From Branchiostoma floridae (taxonomy: Eukaryota > Chordata > Leptocardii > Amphioxiformes > Branchiostomatidae), in NCBI RefSeq assembly GCF_000003815.2, contig NC_049990.1, positions 19,346,389 through 19,410,388 on the forward strand: DNA of 64,000 bases, given 5' to 3'. Shown here piece after piece: positions 55,961 to 63,903 of this stretch. The position numbers were made by a program, and so were the translations under genes. How positions within the stretch are numbered: position 1 is the first letter of the stretch; each line of letters opens with the position of its first letter. Under the pieces are notes generated by a model that was given only the letters and a program-made list of their open reading frames with translations, was not told where the DNA came from and searched no databases.

Positions 55961-58900
55961 GTGTGCGTGTGTGTGCGTGTGTATGTCTGTGTGTGTGTGT
56001 GTGTGTGTGCGTGTGTGTGTGTATGTGTGTGTGTGTGTGTGTGTCTGTGTCTGTGTGTGTGCGTGTGTGTGCGTGTTTGTGATTCCAGATTTTTGTAGTA
56101 AGCATAACTCAAGACCATCTTGACGGATTAGAATATTATTTGGTATGAATAGCATAGAATAGAACTTTATTGCGCGACAATTGTAGCAGGTACAATGTAA
56201 GGCAATCTGAATATACATGGCAGTTGAACTATATACTATTGCAAATATCTAACAACTAATCTAATCTAATGTAACATATGACAATCCCTGCATGGCAGAT
56301 ATAGGAAAGTATATCAAAGAAGGTTTAGACATTAGAAATCCCTCAAATGATGGTAAAAGCCTCCAATGATTGTAAGAAACTTATCCCATACTACAACTCC
56401 TGTATTAGCTAGATAAGCGTTAAGTTATGCTAGAACTGTAGTTATGTAGATGCCTACTTTGTACCTCGTACAATTGTTGTGCAATAAAGTTATATGTAAA
56501 AAGTACCCTGACTCCATCCATTGTACCATATTCTATCCCTGATGACCTCCTTCTAAATTCAACATCGAATTTCTCTTCCAACCCCAAAACCAGGGAAGGC
56601 TTCTTCTCCCGGTGTACATGTCGCGATCCGTTTGGCGCGTCACCGCGACTACAACGCCGTCATGCGGATCTCGGAGGCACTGCTCTACGGTACAGACTAC
56701 CTACGCGCCAAATTCCACTCCTTCATAGACGCCCCTGACGTCACAGTGTTCCTCGCGGAGGTTGGACACAAAGTGGTGAGTAATGTTCGCAACTAATTAG
56801 CCCCCCCCCCTCCGCCTGCATTATTACGGATCGTTTTTGGTGACCCCCCAGGAGCGGAGGCATTTTATAGAATTACGACGTACCACTCTGAAAACGTCTC
56901 AGTATGCACCTCCTATGGCATTCTAATAGAATGTGTTTTTAGTCCAGGCAAGCTTGGAAAAGGGACACATTCCATAAAGGCACGTTTTGGAAAGGGCCAC
57001 GTTTCGAAAGGGGGTACGTTTGAAAGGGGAGACATTTAGGAAGGGACACGTTTTTTGATGGGGTGCGTTTTGGAATTTGGCATGTTTTTTCTAAGGGGCA
57101 CATTTTGGTAAGGGGTGACGTTTTGGAACTGGTAACGTTTGTCAAGAGACACGTTTTGCAATGGAGCAACTACAAGAATTAGGTTTGGAGCTGCATGACA
57201 AGTTTAAAATACTATTCCCTTGCAGGTGGCCGTCAAGGCATCTAAGATCGTAGACAGTGGAACTGTTTCTATCACTAAAGCCTCTAGGGTCGCTCCTGAA
57301 TGGAGGGAACAGGGTATTGATAGAAAAATGACCCTCTATCTAGACCAGTGGATCCGCAAGAATCGTCCCAGGGTTAAATACAAGCGATCCGTAACGTACG
57401 CCAATGGTCGCAGGGCGGAAACTTTACGGAAAAGGATGCGACACGTTTTTAGTGTGGTGAGTCTTCAATTCCATACAGCTGTACAAATATTCAAGTTTAC
57501 TGGATGCTTTCATCATTCTGTGTACTTTCTTGATGCCTAAGTCTATTTCTTATCACATGATGTCCCAAATGCCCCTCCCCCCGCCGGACAGTTTACGAGC
57601 TGTATTTTTGGGGGGTGGGAAGCACTTTTGCGCGGAGCCCCGTTGGACATCAGCTGGTACCTGGCTAGTCCTGCTGGTCAGTCCTGCAGGGCAGTTCACG
57701 GGCTGTTTGAGGGACACTTGCGGGCGTGTCATTTTCATTGCGCCGTCGAACACTCTGCTGCTTTCGGGGTATTTTTAGACCCAGCCGGGCCCCGGGTTGA
57801 ATTTAAGATGGAATTAAGATAAACCCGGAACCTGGTATCAAAGAGAAGCCGTATGCTAATTGCGCGCACGCCAATGGGTACCCCCGCTATATCCGGCAGT
57901 CCACCGGAACAAAGTTGTAAATCCGGTATTCGGCCGGGGATACATCCCTGACTGGCAAAGGAGGGTAAAATTGTGACTGTATCCTAACTTGCATCCTAAA
58001 CTGACCTCAACTACCATTAACCATCCTCCTACGCACAGTCCCAACGGCTAGCTGACTGCTCAACCTATTGCGCCCTGCTATCCCNNNNNNNNNNNNNNNN
58101 NNNNNNNNNNNNNNNNNNNNNNNNNNNNNNNNNNNNNNNNNNNNNNNNNNNNNNNNNNNNNNNNNNNNNNNNNNNNNNNNNNNNNNNNNNNNNNNNNNNN
58201 NNNNNNNNNNNNNNNNNNNNNNNNNNNNNNNNNNNNNNNNNNNNNNNNNNNNNNNNNNNNNNNNNNNNNNNNNNNNNNNNNNNNNNNNNNNNNNNNNNNN
58301 NNNNNNNNNNNNNNNNNNNNNNNNNNNNNNNNNNNNNNNNNNNNNNNCGGGGCAGGTTATATTTATAAGCAGGACAGCTTCCGACAACAAGAAGCCCAAT
58401 ACCTGGGGGTAGGGCCTGGGATAGCAGGGCCCAATAGGCTGAGCAGTCAGCTAGCCGTTGGGACCGTGCGTAGGAGGATGCCATTAACACAAGATATATT
58501 GTTCATGCAGCCCTTTATTGTGAACCATTGTGGACCCAGTCTATGGTGGCGACAGGACCCGGCCCAGCTAGCTCAACTGGACACGACCGGCTTACCGGAC
58601 GTCGTGCCTCTACAGACCGCAGACGACGACTTCTGCACGGCTTTACAGAAATGGCTTCCCTCGGAAGCTTGTGCTGGTTACCACGGCAAACCTATCATCT
58701 TAATTGAAAGGGACCCATACATCCTATGCCCTGCTAATTCAAATCGCCTGCAAGCACGTGCACATAATGCATTATACACACTAAAGCACGAAGGAGAATG
58801 GAGCCTGAGTGTTGTAGACACGTATCCCGCCCAATGCGGGAGAATGCTAAGCCTCGACATATACGCTAAAGATTTCCTTACCTTACAAAAACACTTGTTA

Positions 58901-61900
58901 AAGCACCTTCACGACCTGAGCATTAGGTTCAGACATGAGCATATATGTACCAGGGTTTTTGTAGGCCTGTCAGAGTTGAAGGACCAGGTCCAAAATTTTT
59001 GTGAGGAGGTTTTACAGATGGACGCGTCGCACTTGCCGTTTTCGGAAATGGGCGTTTTTGAATGTGAGTTGTGATATGGAAGTTCCCATTTAGCGTTGTA
59101 CGCTTCCAAAAGAGTTGAGGACAACGCATTGTCTGCGGAAAAGTTCTGCGTAACCTCTTATTGTCGCTCTGAGTCTTCGTAGTTGTTCTGCATCTGTCAC
59201 GTTACTAGGACGTTGTATTATTAGATTCCCTCACTTAAAAAATGTAACAAAAAACTAAATAACACAAAAAAATCATATTCCTCATGTGTTTTGACAAAGC
59301 ATCTATTGTTAAACCAATACAATCACAATCCTATTAAACTACACTAGATCCACGATACTTTAACATGTACGTCTTGTCTTTGTTGTGACCTGTACTTAGA
59401 TAATTCATTTCAAAAATATGCACGGTAAAAGAAATTTCTACACGTACAGATAATGCAAATGTAGGTTCTGTATCGTTAGTGAGTGTCATATTGTTTCACA
59501 AAACACACATCATGTAATTCACCTCAAGTGGAATACCACAAAAGGTAGGCTGCTTATGTAGTCATTAAAACAGTATTTATTCGAAAAAACAGCTCCCTTC
59601 TGGGGTTGATTGACCTGAATTGGTCAGTCATTTGAATTACGAATTGACTATCGACATGGTCTGATTTCTACTATTCTTTGATTTATCTTACATTTTCTAC
59701 ATTTGAAAATAGATTGGTATTAGTATTATGGCGGAGGGCACTGTACAGGCCATGCAGGTCCCCCCCCCCCCATCCCCAGCACTTTTGTGACCTTTTCTGT
59801 TCTTATTGTTTTTATATGTGCGAAATAAAAACTAAATGACCTTTATATGAATTGACGTACCTCTGAATTGACACGTGGTCCCGTCCTGTTGTAGGTCCCA
59901 GTCAGTATCACACGCACACGTCCGGCCTCCGGGTCGCGCCAGGCACAGGTGATGACATCCGCCGTTAGATACCGTGCAAGCTGAGAAAATATGCATGGCA
60001 TCAACATAGCACAGTGATTTATTTATATCTTAGGAAATGTGACAAATACATTACACAAACTCTCAGGCAGCGTTGCCGATATTGGAGTCTACAAGTAGGG
60101 ACGGACAAATACATCATCATGCTACACATCACTTGCATTATCAAGAACAACATATCTGTCAAGTGAATCTAAAATCAGTCTACAATCTATTCACATTGTA
60201 AAATTTAAACCATAATTGTAAAACAGTAATACAATACTACAGTAATAAAATATGACCATCGTGGAAAGCTATATTTACATCGTAAATTTTACAAGAAAAA
60301 AGTGTCTAAGGATTGTTTTGTTGTTGCAACGGCGTTAAGAGACTTCCATAATTACCATTGGAAATAACTTCCACGGCACGTCCATTGTGAAAGTGTAAGT
60401 CCATCATCTGGCGGAAACCACTACCAATAGGTTGTATCTGTCCAGGCGGTGTCTTGGAAGTCCTGTAAGAAATGATTTTTAGAAACTGGAGACTATGCCT
60501 GTTTGCGAAAATTGATGGAAAGTAACATTGTTGTATCTGAGTAAATATATTAGATAGCTTATGTCTTCTTAGTTATTTCAGAATTCTTTCGTTGTGTGTG
60601 TGTGAGTGTGTGTGTGTGGGGGGGGTGTGGGGGGGTGTGTGCGTGTTTGTTTGAGTGCCTCTCTGTCTCTGTATATATATGTGTGTGTGTGTGCGTGAGA
60701 GAGAGAGAGTGTGTATGTGTGTGTGTGTACGTGTGTGTGTGCGTGCGCGTGTGTCTGTGTGTGTGTGTGTGTGTGTGTGCGTGAGGCCATCTGTGTGTGC
60801 GTACGCGTGGACACATTTGTGTATGTGTATGCGTGTGTGTGTGAGTGTGCTTGTTTCTCAGTCTCTGAAAGAGCATTATGCATTGTTATGGCCGCATACG
60901 TTCTCAGTGTTATCATTTGTATTATGAAACTCGAAAGCATGTGTAATTATAAGCTGTAGAAGTCTGACATCTCTGATTGCATTCTTTCTTTAATGGTACC
61001 TACCTACCTTGTTATATGATCTAACGCCCATGCCGTCCAGTACATGTACGAGTCGTCCACCACAATGCCGAAGTATCCCGGCGATAGGCCTGTGATGCTG
61101 AACACATCGGTGACATCACCACCTTGCAGTGTTGAGCTCATTATACGGTGGAAGCCTCCATCGCACCAATACAGTCTCTGTCCTATGGAAACATTTAATA
61201 TATAGTATTCATGAAATATGTATAATATATAGAATATAAATATGTCTATATTTTGCGTTTTGTTGTTCAAATATACTGTTACCGTGTTAATAAAGTTATT
61301 TCATTTTATTCATTTATCAATCATCAAGTAATTTAACGGAAATACAAAATACAAAGAGTAAACCTAGATAAAGTTGAATGATATAAGATGACAGTGCAGG
61401 ATAGAGGAAGAAGCCTATCAGGTGTATATAAGCCCTCCTCCTTACAAAACAACAAATATTGATTACGATTTTGATCACAGATAAAAAACTTCCACTAAAC
61501 AAATAGACTTTAGACATGATCACATCTGTCTAAAGGGTGACTTATAGGGTGTTAAAAGTCAAAGTCCTTCCCTCACTATATGGTGTAGTGTGTTCGAATT
61601 TTGCAATAGAAATTAAATACCTTGTATGTCAATGGCTATGCCTTGTGGCCACTTCAGTCCTTCAGTTGTGTTGACCAATGTTTTGCTGCCACTCCCGTCC
61701 ATTGCTGACCGGCTTATTTTTGCTCCATTACCCCAGTAGGCCGTCCAGTAGGCCGTCCAGTACATGAAGCTGAAGCAAAAACGATCGCGTAAGACCTACA
61801 TCACATTTGCAAAACGGGGCCCGGCCGGACAGCTTTCGGGAACGAAAAGTAGTATGACATAAAAGACACCAAACTATATAGGATGACAAGAGAATAGTCG

Positions 61901-63903
61901 TGGGGATTATTTTTGTATATTTTTACGTATACATTTCTATTTTTTGTTTCCAACAAACAGCCCGGCCGGGCCCCGGTTTGGAAATGTGACGTTAGGCTTA
62001 CCCGGAGTTTTAACCGGCCGGGCACCTGGTAGACGCCCTGACCTACCCATGGGGTACAGGGCTGACGTCACAGTTGAGTTGCGCGGTAGAAGGCACAAAA
62101 TGGGTGTGACTTAATCCTTTAAAATCTTCTTTTTCCTTGAAAATTTTGGCCCAACCTGGAGACTTTTTGGGACAGAAGGAACAGGTAAGGTCTAATCTCA
62201 GTTTAGCAGTTTAGGTGGCGCATGGAAGGGTTTTAGTTGTTGTGTCATATTGGTGGTATCAGGAGAAAACTGGGGTTAAAGGTGAAGTTTCTTTCATAGA
62301 GCGGGGATTCCTCGGAGTTCGAGGTGGTTAACCCTCTGTTTTCTTTTAATGGTTACAAAGATGACCCTTGTGACTGTCTGGTGGAGAATGTTTTTAAGAT
62401 TGAAATTGGGGTTAGTACTTTTCTGAAGCCTTGTTTTGGTGCATTTTGTCATGCTTCCCTATGTAGAGGTCCAACTGTAATGTCAGCCCTACACGGTACG
62501 GTATACGGCAGTCCACCGGGACAAATTTGTGGCCTGTGGAATCCGGTGCAATTGGGACCGCCAAAGTAAGGTGACAAACAATCTATGAAACGTTGATGGA
62601 AATGGTTGTGTAATAGAGTCTACATGTACATCTGTAAATAATCAAAAGGGAGGAAGAGGGTCCAATTGAATTGTTTTCACACCTCATGTTTGAATAATGA
62701 CAATGACAATGATGTTTATTGCATGTTCATACCCCAATGGGGCTAAATGAGTGTTCTCTGTACAATGATATGCGTAATAGCCTTATTAATGTTAAACGTG
62801 TAAAAGAGAAATATGATATAATAAACAGCAGGTCTTACCCGTTTTCAGGATCCAGAGCTATTCCTTGTGGCTTGATATGCTCGGCCTCTCGGACGATGAC
62901 CCTGGAGTATTCACCGTCCATCCGGGCAACTCGGATGACGTAAGCCACACTGTCCGTCCAGTAGACGTTCCCTCCCGCAAAGTCAAGAGCAACATCAGTC
63001 GGAGCTAGTTATCATAAAAAGACAAAATATTTTAATTTCTTTGTAAGTAGATTCAAAGTTTGAATGACGAATTCCTTGTCAGGAATTTCTTTGTTTATGT
63101 CGTTCTATTGTGATAGTTCAATATGTCCAGATTGACTAGATAGATAGAAGCACGTTTCTGTTTTCCTTTATTATAATGAGGAGTTATCACAATTAGCAAA
63201 TCTAGTAAGACTGTAAGAGACAATTGTGGCCATTTCAATAATGTTTTATGGGCATTCTTGTTTAAAGAGGGAGCAAGCTCGATGTGGCCCCATGCATTGA
63301 CCATGTGCCCAGATAACATGGAGAGCAGATCCTCTGGCAAGTATACAATTTTGATTGACCAGTGATGCTCTTGGGACACATGTGGCCAAAGTATTTCTTT
63401 TCCTTTTTGAGAACAAATGAGAATTAATGTGCGCGCGGATGTCATAAAAAAACTTAAGGCATTGTGGCCTCAAATAATGTGCCCAAATAATGTGATTCTA
63501 TTAATCACTAGTAAATAAAAATTGGCTGCCTATATCTGACGGAGAAAAGTATGCAGAATTTTGTGAATTCAACTTAGTCAAATCTGTGACAGATAAAATA
63601 TCATCATAGAGACGATACAATTGATGAATATTTATGTAGAAAGTTTTTTATACTCACAGATAACGCCATTTTCAGCCACGACTTTAATGTTTGTTCCATT
63701 CCGATAGGCTCGCATGATTTTACCCTCCGATACGTCCGACCAGTACACGTGATCTGTCACGTGATCATAGTCAAGGCCGGACGGATCCGGAAGTTCCCCA
63801 AGCGGAAGTGACGCATTGGCACCGGATGTGACGTCAACGTGATAAATTGCTTTCAGCGACCTGTCGGCAACCAGGAGGAAACGTTCCGAATCTGCACCAT
63901 CAA
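38775..63903 (-). CDS. LRP-like type I receptor: two YWTD propeller-EGF modules, TM, ITAM-like tail (5' end outside window)
   Basis: Thirteen minus-strand exons chain in phase. Module B is 63658-63903, 62839-63004, 61621-61769, 61008-61182, 60356-60462 and 59861-59980. Module A is 43193-43441, 42874-43036, 42421-42548, 41660-41831, 41098-41204 and 40462-40581. These are followed by a TM exon 39535-39765 and a tail exon 38775-39361. Each module carries YWTD-type blades (VYWSD, YWTDS, YWCD), then one six-cysteine EGF, the architecture of LDL-receptor-related proteins. A Thr-rich stalk leads into the TM helix ([20 protein letters not shown]), a KKKRQQR stop-transfer and a 195-residue tail. No LDLa repeats are seen in the window. 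Ligand binding and endocytosis are family expectations; tail signalling is inferred. The alternative that A and B are two genes is less likely, because the splice phases join and no start exon for A was seen. Confidence 0.85.
39535..39765 (-). CDS. LRP-like stalk and transmembrane exon
   Basis: Encodes a short Thr/Pro/Ser stalk ([16 protein letters not shown]), a hydrophobic helix [20 protein letters not shown], then the stop-transfer FVKKKRQQR and an acidic segment ending EEEVYD. The donor GTAACA leaves phase 1. Confidence 0.88.
40060..40400. mobile_element. Inverted repeat element, CACCTTTGACAT type
   Basis: GACAGGAATTGTGGGTAGTA and TGTCAAAGGTGAAGGCCCC alternate with their inverse complements at about 39976-40020, 40126-40160 and 40350-40392. 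A further copy lies at 46477-46530. Confidence 0.65.
40462..40581 (-). CDS. LRP-like module A exon 6 (EGF)
   Basis: Six cysteines: [33 protein letters not shown]. It is 120 bases, the same as the module B EGF exon. The donor is GTTAGT. Confidence 0.86.
41098..41204 (-). CDS. LRP-like module A exon 5
   Basis: 107 bases. It encodes [16 protein letters not shown] and [13 protein letters not shown], the closing propeller strand. The acceptor is ACAATAG and the donor GTAAGA. Confidence 0.78.
41660..41831 (-). CDS. LRP-like module A exon 4
   Basis: Encodes [18 protein letters not shown] and [17 protein letters not shown]. The acceptor is ATCTAG and the donor GTAACA. Confidence 0.85.
41930..42310. 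repeat. AGGTCCAGGTCCGG-rich element
   Basis: GGGGTGGGTACCGGTACAG followed by short AGGTCCAGGTCCGG repeats. A related GGGGTGGGTACCGG fragment lies at 47712-47810. Confidence 0.55.
42421..42548 (-). CDS. LRP-like module A exon 3
   Basis: Encodes [20 protein letters not shown] and [12 protein letters not shown], a standard YWTD blade without the insertion found in the module B partner. Confidence 0.86.
42874..43036 (-). CDS. LRP-like module A exon 2
   Basis: Encodes [18 protein letters not shown] and [14 protein letters not shown]. The acceptor is TTTTTAG and the donor GTATGT. Confidence 0.86.
43193..43441 (-). CDS. LRP-like module A exon 1
   Basis: Encodes [37 protein letters not shown] and [12 protein letters not shown]. 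The acceptor is CATTCAG and the donor GTAAGT, phase 1. It is clearly homologous to 63658-63903. Confidence 0.87.
44430..44675. mobile_element. TCTCCAAGCAGAT-family MITE, copy 4
   Basis: TAATCTCCAAGCAGATCCTA to AGGATCTGCTTGGAGATTA, with AAACTGGCCAAGG inside. It is a sister of the 47129 copy. Confidence 0.85.
44679..44865. mobile_element. GGTCGCTGGAAAAA-type foldback relative
   Basis: TTCACAGGTCGCTGAAAAAATACTAG pairs imperfectly with ATATTATTTTTCCGGTGATC. It directly follows the 44430 MITE. Confidence 0.6.
45758..45843. mobile_element. TACTGTAAATGCA-family MITE, truncated
   Basis: The left half only, up to TTAACCGCGAACTTAAGCC; the right terminal repeat is absent. Confidence 0.75.
45985..46437 (-). 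CDS. Unrecognised 150-codon open frame
   Basis: Starts [17 protein letters not shown] and runs 150 residues with charged and hydrophobic stretches in AT-rich DNA. No motif is recognised. It lies inside the LRP-like intron between mobile elements. It may be part of a transposon or a chance frame. Confidence 0.2.
   Translation of the reverse strand: MSRSVDELPDSVRGSYGIISKVPGQFWEHMNRRIRLLRMENDEQLLTHMLQTLFLRSDFVFLRAIHFYEGLFFQVLSMGFNWMIDKDQSPFLTKSKPGNKLTKATTCQTSIQKHIAKVIFNCKLNQIFIRSYQGEVCPMVVRIIMFYAWL
46540..46830 (+). mobile_element. Dispersed element shared with 29395-29695
   Basis: CGGCGGCCATGATAGATC, TTATGTTTTTATTTTGCATC and TCTTTCGGTGCATAACACT match the other copy in reverse. It is inside the large LRP-like intron. 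Confidence 0.7.
47129..47309. mobile_element. TCTCCAAGCAGAT-family MITE, copy 5
   Basis: Nearly identical to 44430-44675 but about 65 bp shorter inside. Its ends are perfect inverts. Confidence 0.87.
47524..47665 (+). CDS. Methyltransferase exon 2 (first recognised)
   Basis: Encodes [20 protein letters not shown] and [15 protein letters not shown] after a TGATAG acceptor. The donor GTAATA leaves phase 1. Confidence 0.8.
47524..51651 (+). CDS. NNMT/INMT/PNMT-family SAM-dependent N-methyltransferase (first exon not found)
   Basis: Exons 47524-47665, 48176-48285, 48523-48620, 50419-50571 and 51378-51651 join in phase to a stop at 51649. The family is recognised from [14 protein letters not shown] (start of the NNMT fold), the SAM loop [20 protein letters not shown], the acidic strand end AEYCQEN (equivalent to the NNMT DYSDQN segment), ELEKWV..AFDWDPF..YVCGLEG, the CDV motif, LVKPGG and LVFDLEAT. 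Such enzymes transfer methyl from SAM to amine nitrogens (nicotinamide, tryptamine, noradrenaline); the substrate cannot be told from sequence. About 258 codons are visible against 264 in human NNMT, so only a short start exon is missing; an in-frame stop just before 47524 shows that it must be spliced on. The gene lies in reverse orientation within the 16.4-kb LRP-like intron. Confidence 0.88.
48176..48285 (+). CDS. Methyltransferase SAM-loop exon
   Basis: The acceptor CCTATAG and donor GTAAAT flank [17 protein letters not shown] and [10 protein letters not shown]. This is motif I of class I methyltransferases. Confidence 0.88.
48335..48460 (-). mobile_element. Inverted relative of the 50986 fragment
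   Basis: Carries CAGACATCTTCCTCAGAGCT, CGCCGCTATATGTGG and AGGTGGCGCTTTGCCGGCGA, the complement of the 50986 copy. Confidence 0.55.
48523..48620 (+). CDS. Methyltransferase exon ENRKELEKW
   Basis: The acceptor CCTCAG and donor GTGAGC flank [20 protein letters not shown] and [12 protein letters not shown], near-identical in pattern to NNMT. It ends phase 2. Confidence 0.88.
48641..48741. mobile_element. Foldback-element arm next to minisatellite
   Basis: GTTAGCCTCCATAGCAGGCT ... GGCCTTTTCTTTTTGTACTTGG resembles the 3627 arm and leads straight into the GACCCAGTAC minisatellite. Confidence 0.7.
48742..49183 (+). repeat. 16-bp minisatellite, about 27 units
   Basis: Unit GACCCAGTACACAAAC / GACCCAGTACAGAAAC. 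Because 16 is not a multiple of 3 and the unit has no stop in most frames, several long open frames on both strands arise from it; they are not genes. Confidence 0.95.
49258..50358. mobile_element. ~1.1-kb non-autonomous DNA transposon with TIRs
   Basis: The left end AAGGTGGGGTCACA...CTGCG.ATATTTTCAAG is matched by the inverted right end ending TGTGACCCCACCTT at 50358, over roughly 40 bases with a small indel. No transposase frame is seen. It sits in the methyltransferase intron, 60 bases before an exon. Confidence 0.8.
50419..50571 (+). CDS. Methyltransferase exon with CDV motif
   Basis: Encodes [20 protein letters not shown] and [20 protein letters not shown]. The acceptor is CTGCAG and the donor GTAGGT. 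It begins 60 bases after an intronic TIR element. Confidence 0.85.
50986..51113 (+). mobile_element. Retroelement fragment (…[16 protein letters not shown] type)
   Basis: Matches the inverse complement of 48335-48460 (shared GCCGCTATATGT, GTAGGTGGCGCTTT, GAGAACAC blocks). One frame reads [19 protein letters not shown]. The parent element is not identified. Confidence 0.55.
51114..51324. mobile_element. TACTGTAAATGCA-family MITE, copy 4
   Basis: Full-length, ending 53 bp before the last methyltransferase exon and inserted into an older repeat (50986-51113). Confidence 0.88.
51378..51651 (+). CDS. Methyltransferase last exon
   Basis: The acceptor is CTTCAG. It encodes [20 protein letters not shown], an alpha/beta tail with [14 protein letters not shown], and [18 protein letters not shown], ending with TAA. 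Confidence 0.88.
51652..55873. other. Interval between the two nested genes
   Basis: Contains the methyltransferase 3' UTR, the 54303 repeat and AT-rich DNA. The unseen first exon of the NAT16-like gene may be here. Confidence 0.5.
54303..54410 (+). repeat. Dispersed repeat shared with 29100-29190
   Basis: AGCCTGACTAAAATCGCGCC ... GACCCCAGCCAGAGAGAGAT ... GTGTAAACACA, in opposite orientation to the other copy. Confidence 0.7.
55874..56082 (+). repeat. Long (GT)n microsatellite (~200 bp)
   Basis: About 200 bases of GTGTGT with scattered GC and AT changes, upstream of the NAT16-like exons. Confidence 0.97.
56594..56775 (+). CDS. NAT16-like exon: N-terminal GNAT strand/helix
   Basis: The acceptor is ACCAG. 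Sixty codons follow two bases completing a split codon: [15 protein letters not shown] and [13 protein letters not shown], up to VGHKV before GTGAGT. Confidence 0.8.
56594..59074 (+). CDS. NAT16-like GNAT-family N-acetyltransferase (first exon not found)
   Basis: Exons 56594-56775, 57226-57456 and 58511-59074 join in phase for about 324 residues. [60 protein letters not shown] and a C-terminal domain ending at TGA parallel vertebrate NAT16 (about 369 residues; the fish homologue is reported to acetylate histidine). The motif A P-loop, RGKGVA in human NAT16, reads WREQGID here, so the last Gly/Ala is an Asp. The start exon is not identified. A 63-bp inverted repeat around the 58085-58347 gap sits in the last intron, ending 30 bases before the final exon. 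The gene is nested antisense in the LRP-like intron. An acetyl-CoA-dependent role is inferred; activity is uncertain. Confidence 0.78.
57226..57456 (+). CDS. NAT16-like exon: acetyl-CoA-binding core
   Basis: 77 codons, phase 0 at both ends. [20 protein letters not shown] aligns with the VVALESVNVIDGGETVLVEG region of NAT16, followed by the altered motif A ([14 protein letters not shown]). The donor is GTGAGT. Confidence 0.82.
58022..58480. mobile_element. Foldback element around a gap, in NAT16-like intron
   Basis: Arms 58022-58084 and 58418-58480 are inverse complements over 63 bases with three mismatches. The N run 58085-58347 fills most of the loop. Confidence 0.9.
58085..58347. other. 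Assembly gap (263 N)
   Basis: Starts directly after one arm of a 63-bp inverted repeat in a NAT16-like intron. Confidence 1.
58511..59074 (+). CDS. NAT16-like last exon: C-terminal domain
   Basis: The acceptor TTCATGCAG ends at 58510. The open frame of 187 residues includes [19 protein letters not shown] and [12 protein letters not shown], and ends at TGA 59072-59074. It fits the second domain of NAT16-type proteins. Confidence 0.78.
   Translation, partial: PFIVNHCGPSLWWRQDPAQLAQLDTTGLPDVVPLQTADDDFCTALQKWLPSEACAGYHGKPIILIERDPYILCPANSNRLQARAHNALYTLKHEGEWSLSVVDTYPAQCGRMLSLDIYAKDFLTLQKHLLKHLHDLSIRFRHEHICTRVFVGLSELKDQVQNFCEEVLQMDASHLPFSEMGVFECEL
59861..59980 (-). CDS. LRP-like module B exon 6 (EGF)
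   Basis: Six cysteines in the LRP-type EGF pattern: [32 protein letters not shown]. It ends phase 1 before GTACGT and joins in phase to 43441, leaving a 16.4-kb intron. Confidence 0.87.
60356..60462 (-). CDS. LRP-like module B exon 5
   Basis: 107 bases, exactly the length and phases of module A exon 5. It encodes [18 protein letters not shown], the end of the propeller before the EGF. Confidence 0.75.
60593..60852 (+). repeat. (GT)n-rich microsatellite
   Basis: GT repeats with G-run and GAGAGA interruptions, in an LRP-like intron. Confidence 0.95.
61008..61182 (-). CDS. LRP-like module B exon 4
   Basis: Encodes [18 protein letters not shown] and [17 protein letters not shown]. The acceptor is TCCATAG and the donor GTAGGT. 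Confidence 0.85.
61621..61769 (-). CDS. LRP-like module B exon 3
   Basis: Encodes [18 protein letters not shown] and [12 protein letters not shown]. It is 21 bases longer than its module A partner; 12 of these are a tandem duplication giving [10 protein letters not shown]. Confidence 0.84.
61801..61989. mobile_element. 189-bp TIR element
   Basis: Ends TCACATTTGCAAAACGGGG and CCCCGGTTTGGAAATGTGA are near-perfect inverts. A relative of its right half lies at about 15411-15505. Confidence 0.82.
62839..63004 (-). CDS. LRP-like module B exon 2
   Basis: Encodes [18 protein letters not shown] and [13 protein letters not shown], a complete YWTD blade. The acceptor is AACTAG and the donor GTAAGA. 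Confidence 0.84.
63658..63903 (-). CDS. LRP-like module B exon 1
   Basis: Encodes [38 protein letters not shown] and [12 protein letters not shown]. The acceptor CATCAG completes a split codon and the donor GTGAGT leaves phase 1. More exons must lie to the right of the window. Confidence 0.85.

Noticed and set aside
55817-56218. Cys/Val- and His/Thr-rich open frames
   Set aside because: Translations of a (GT)n microsatellite. The same applies to 6897-7106, 13034-13468 and 60559-60959.
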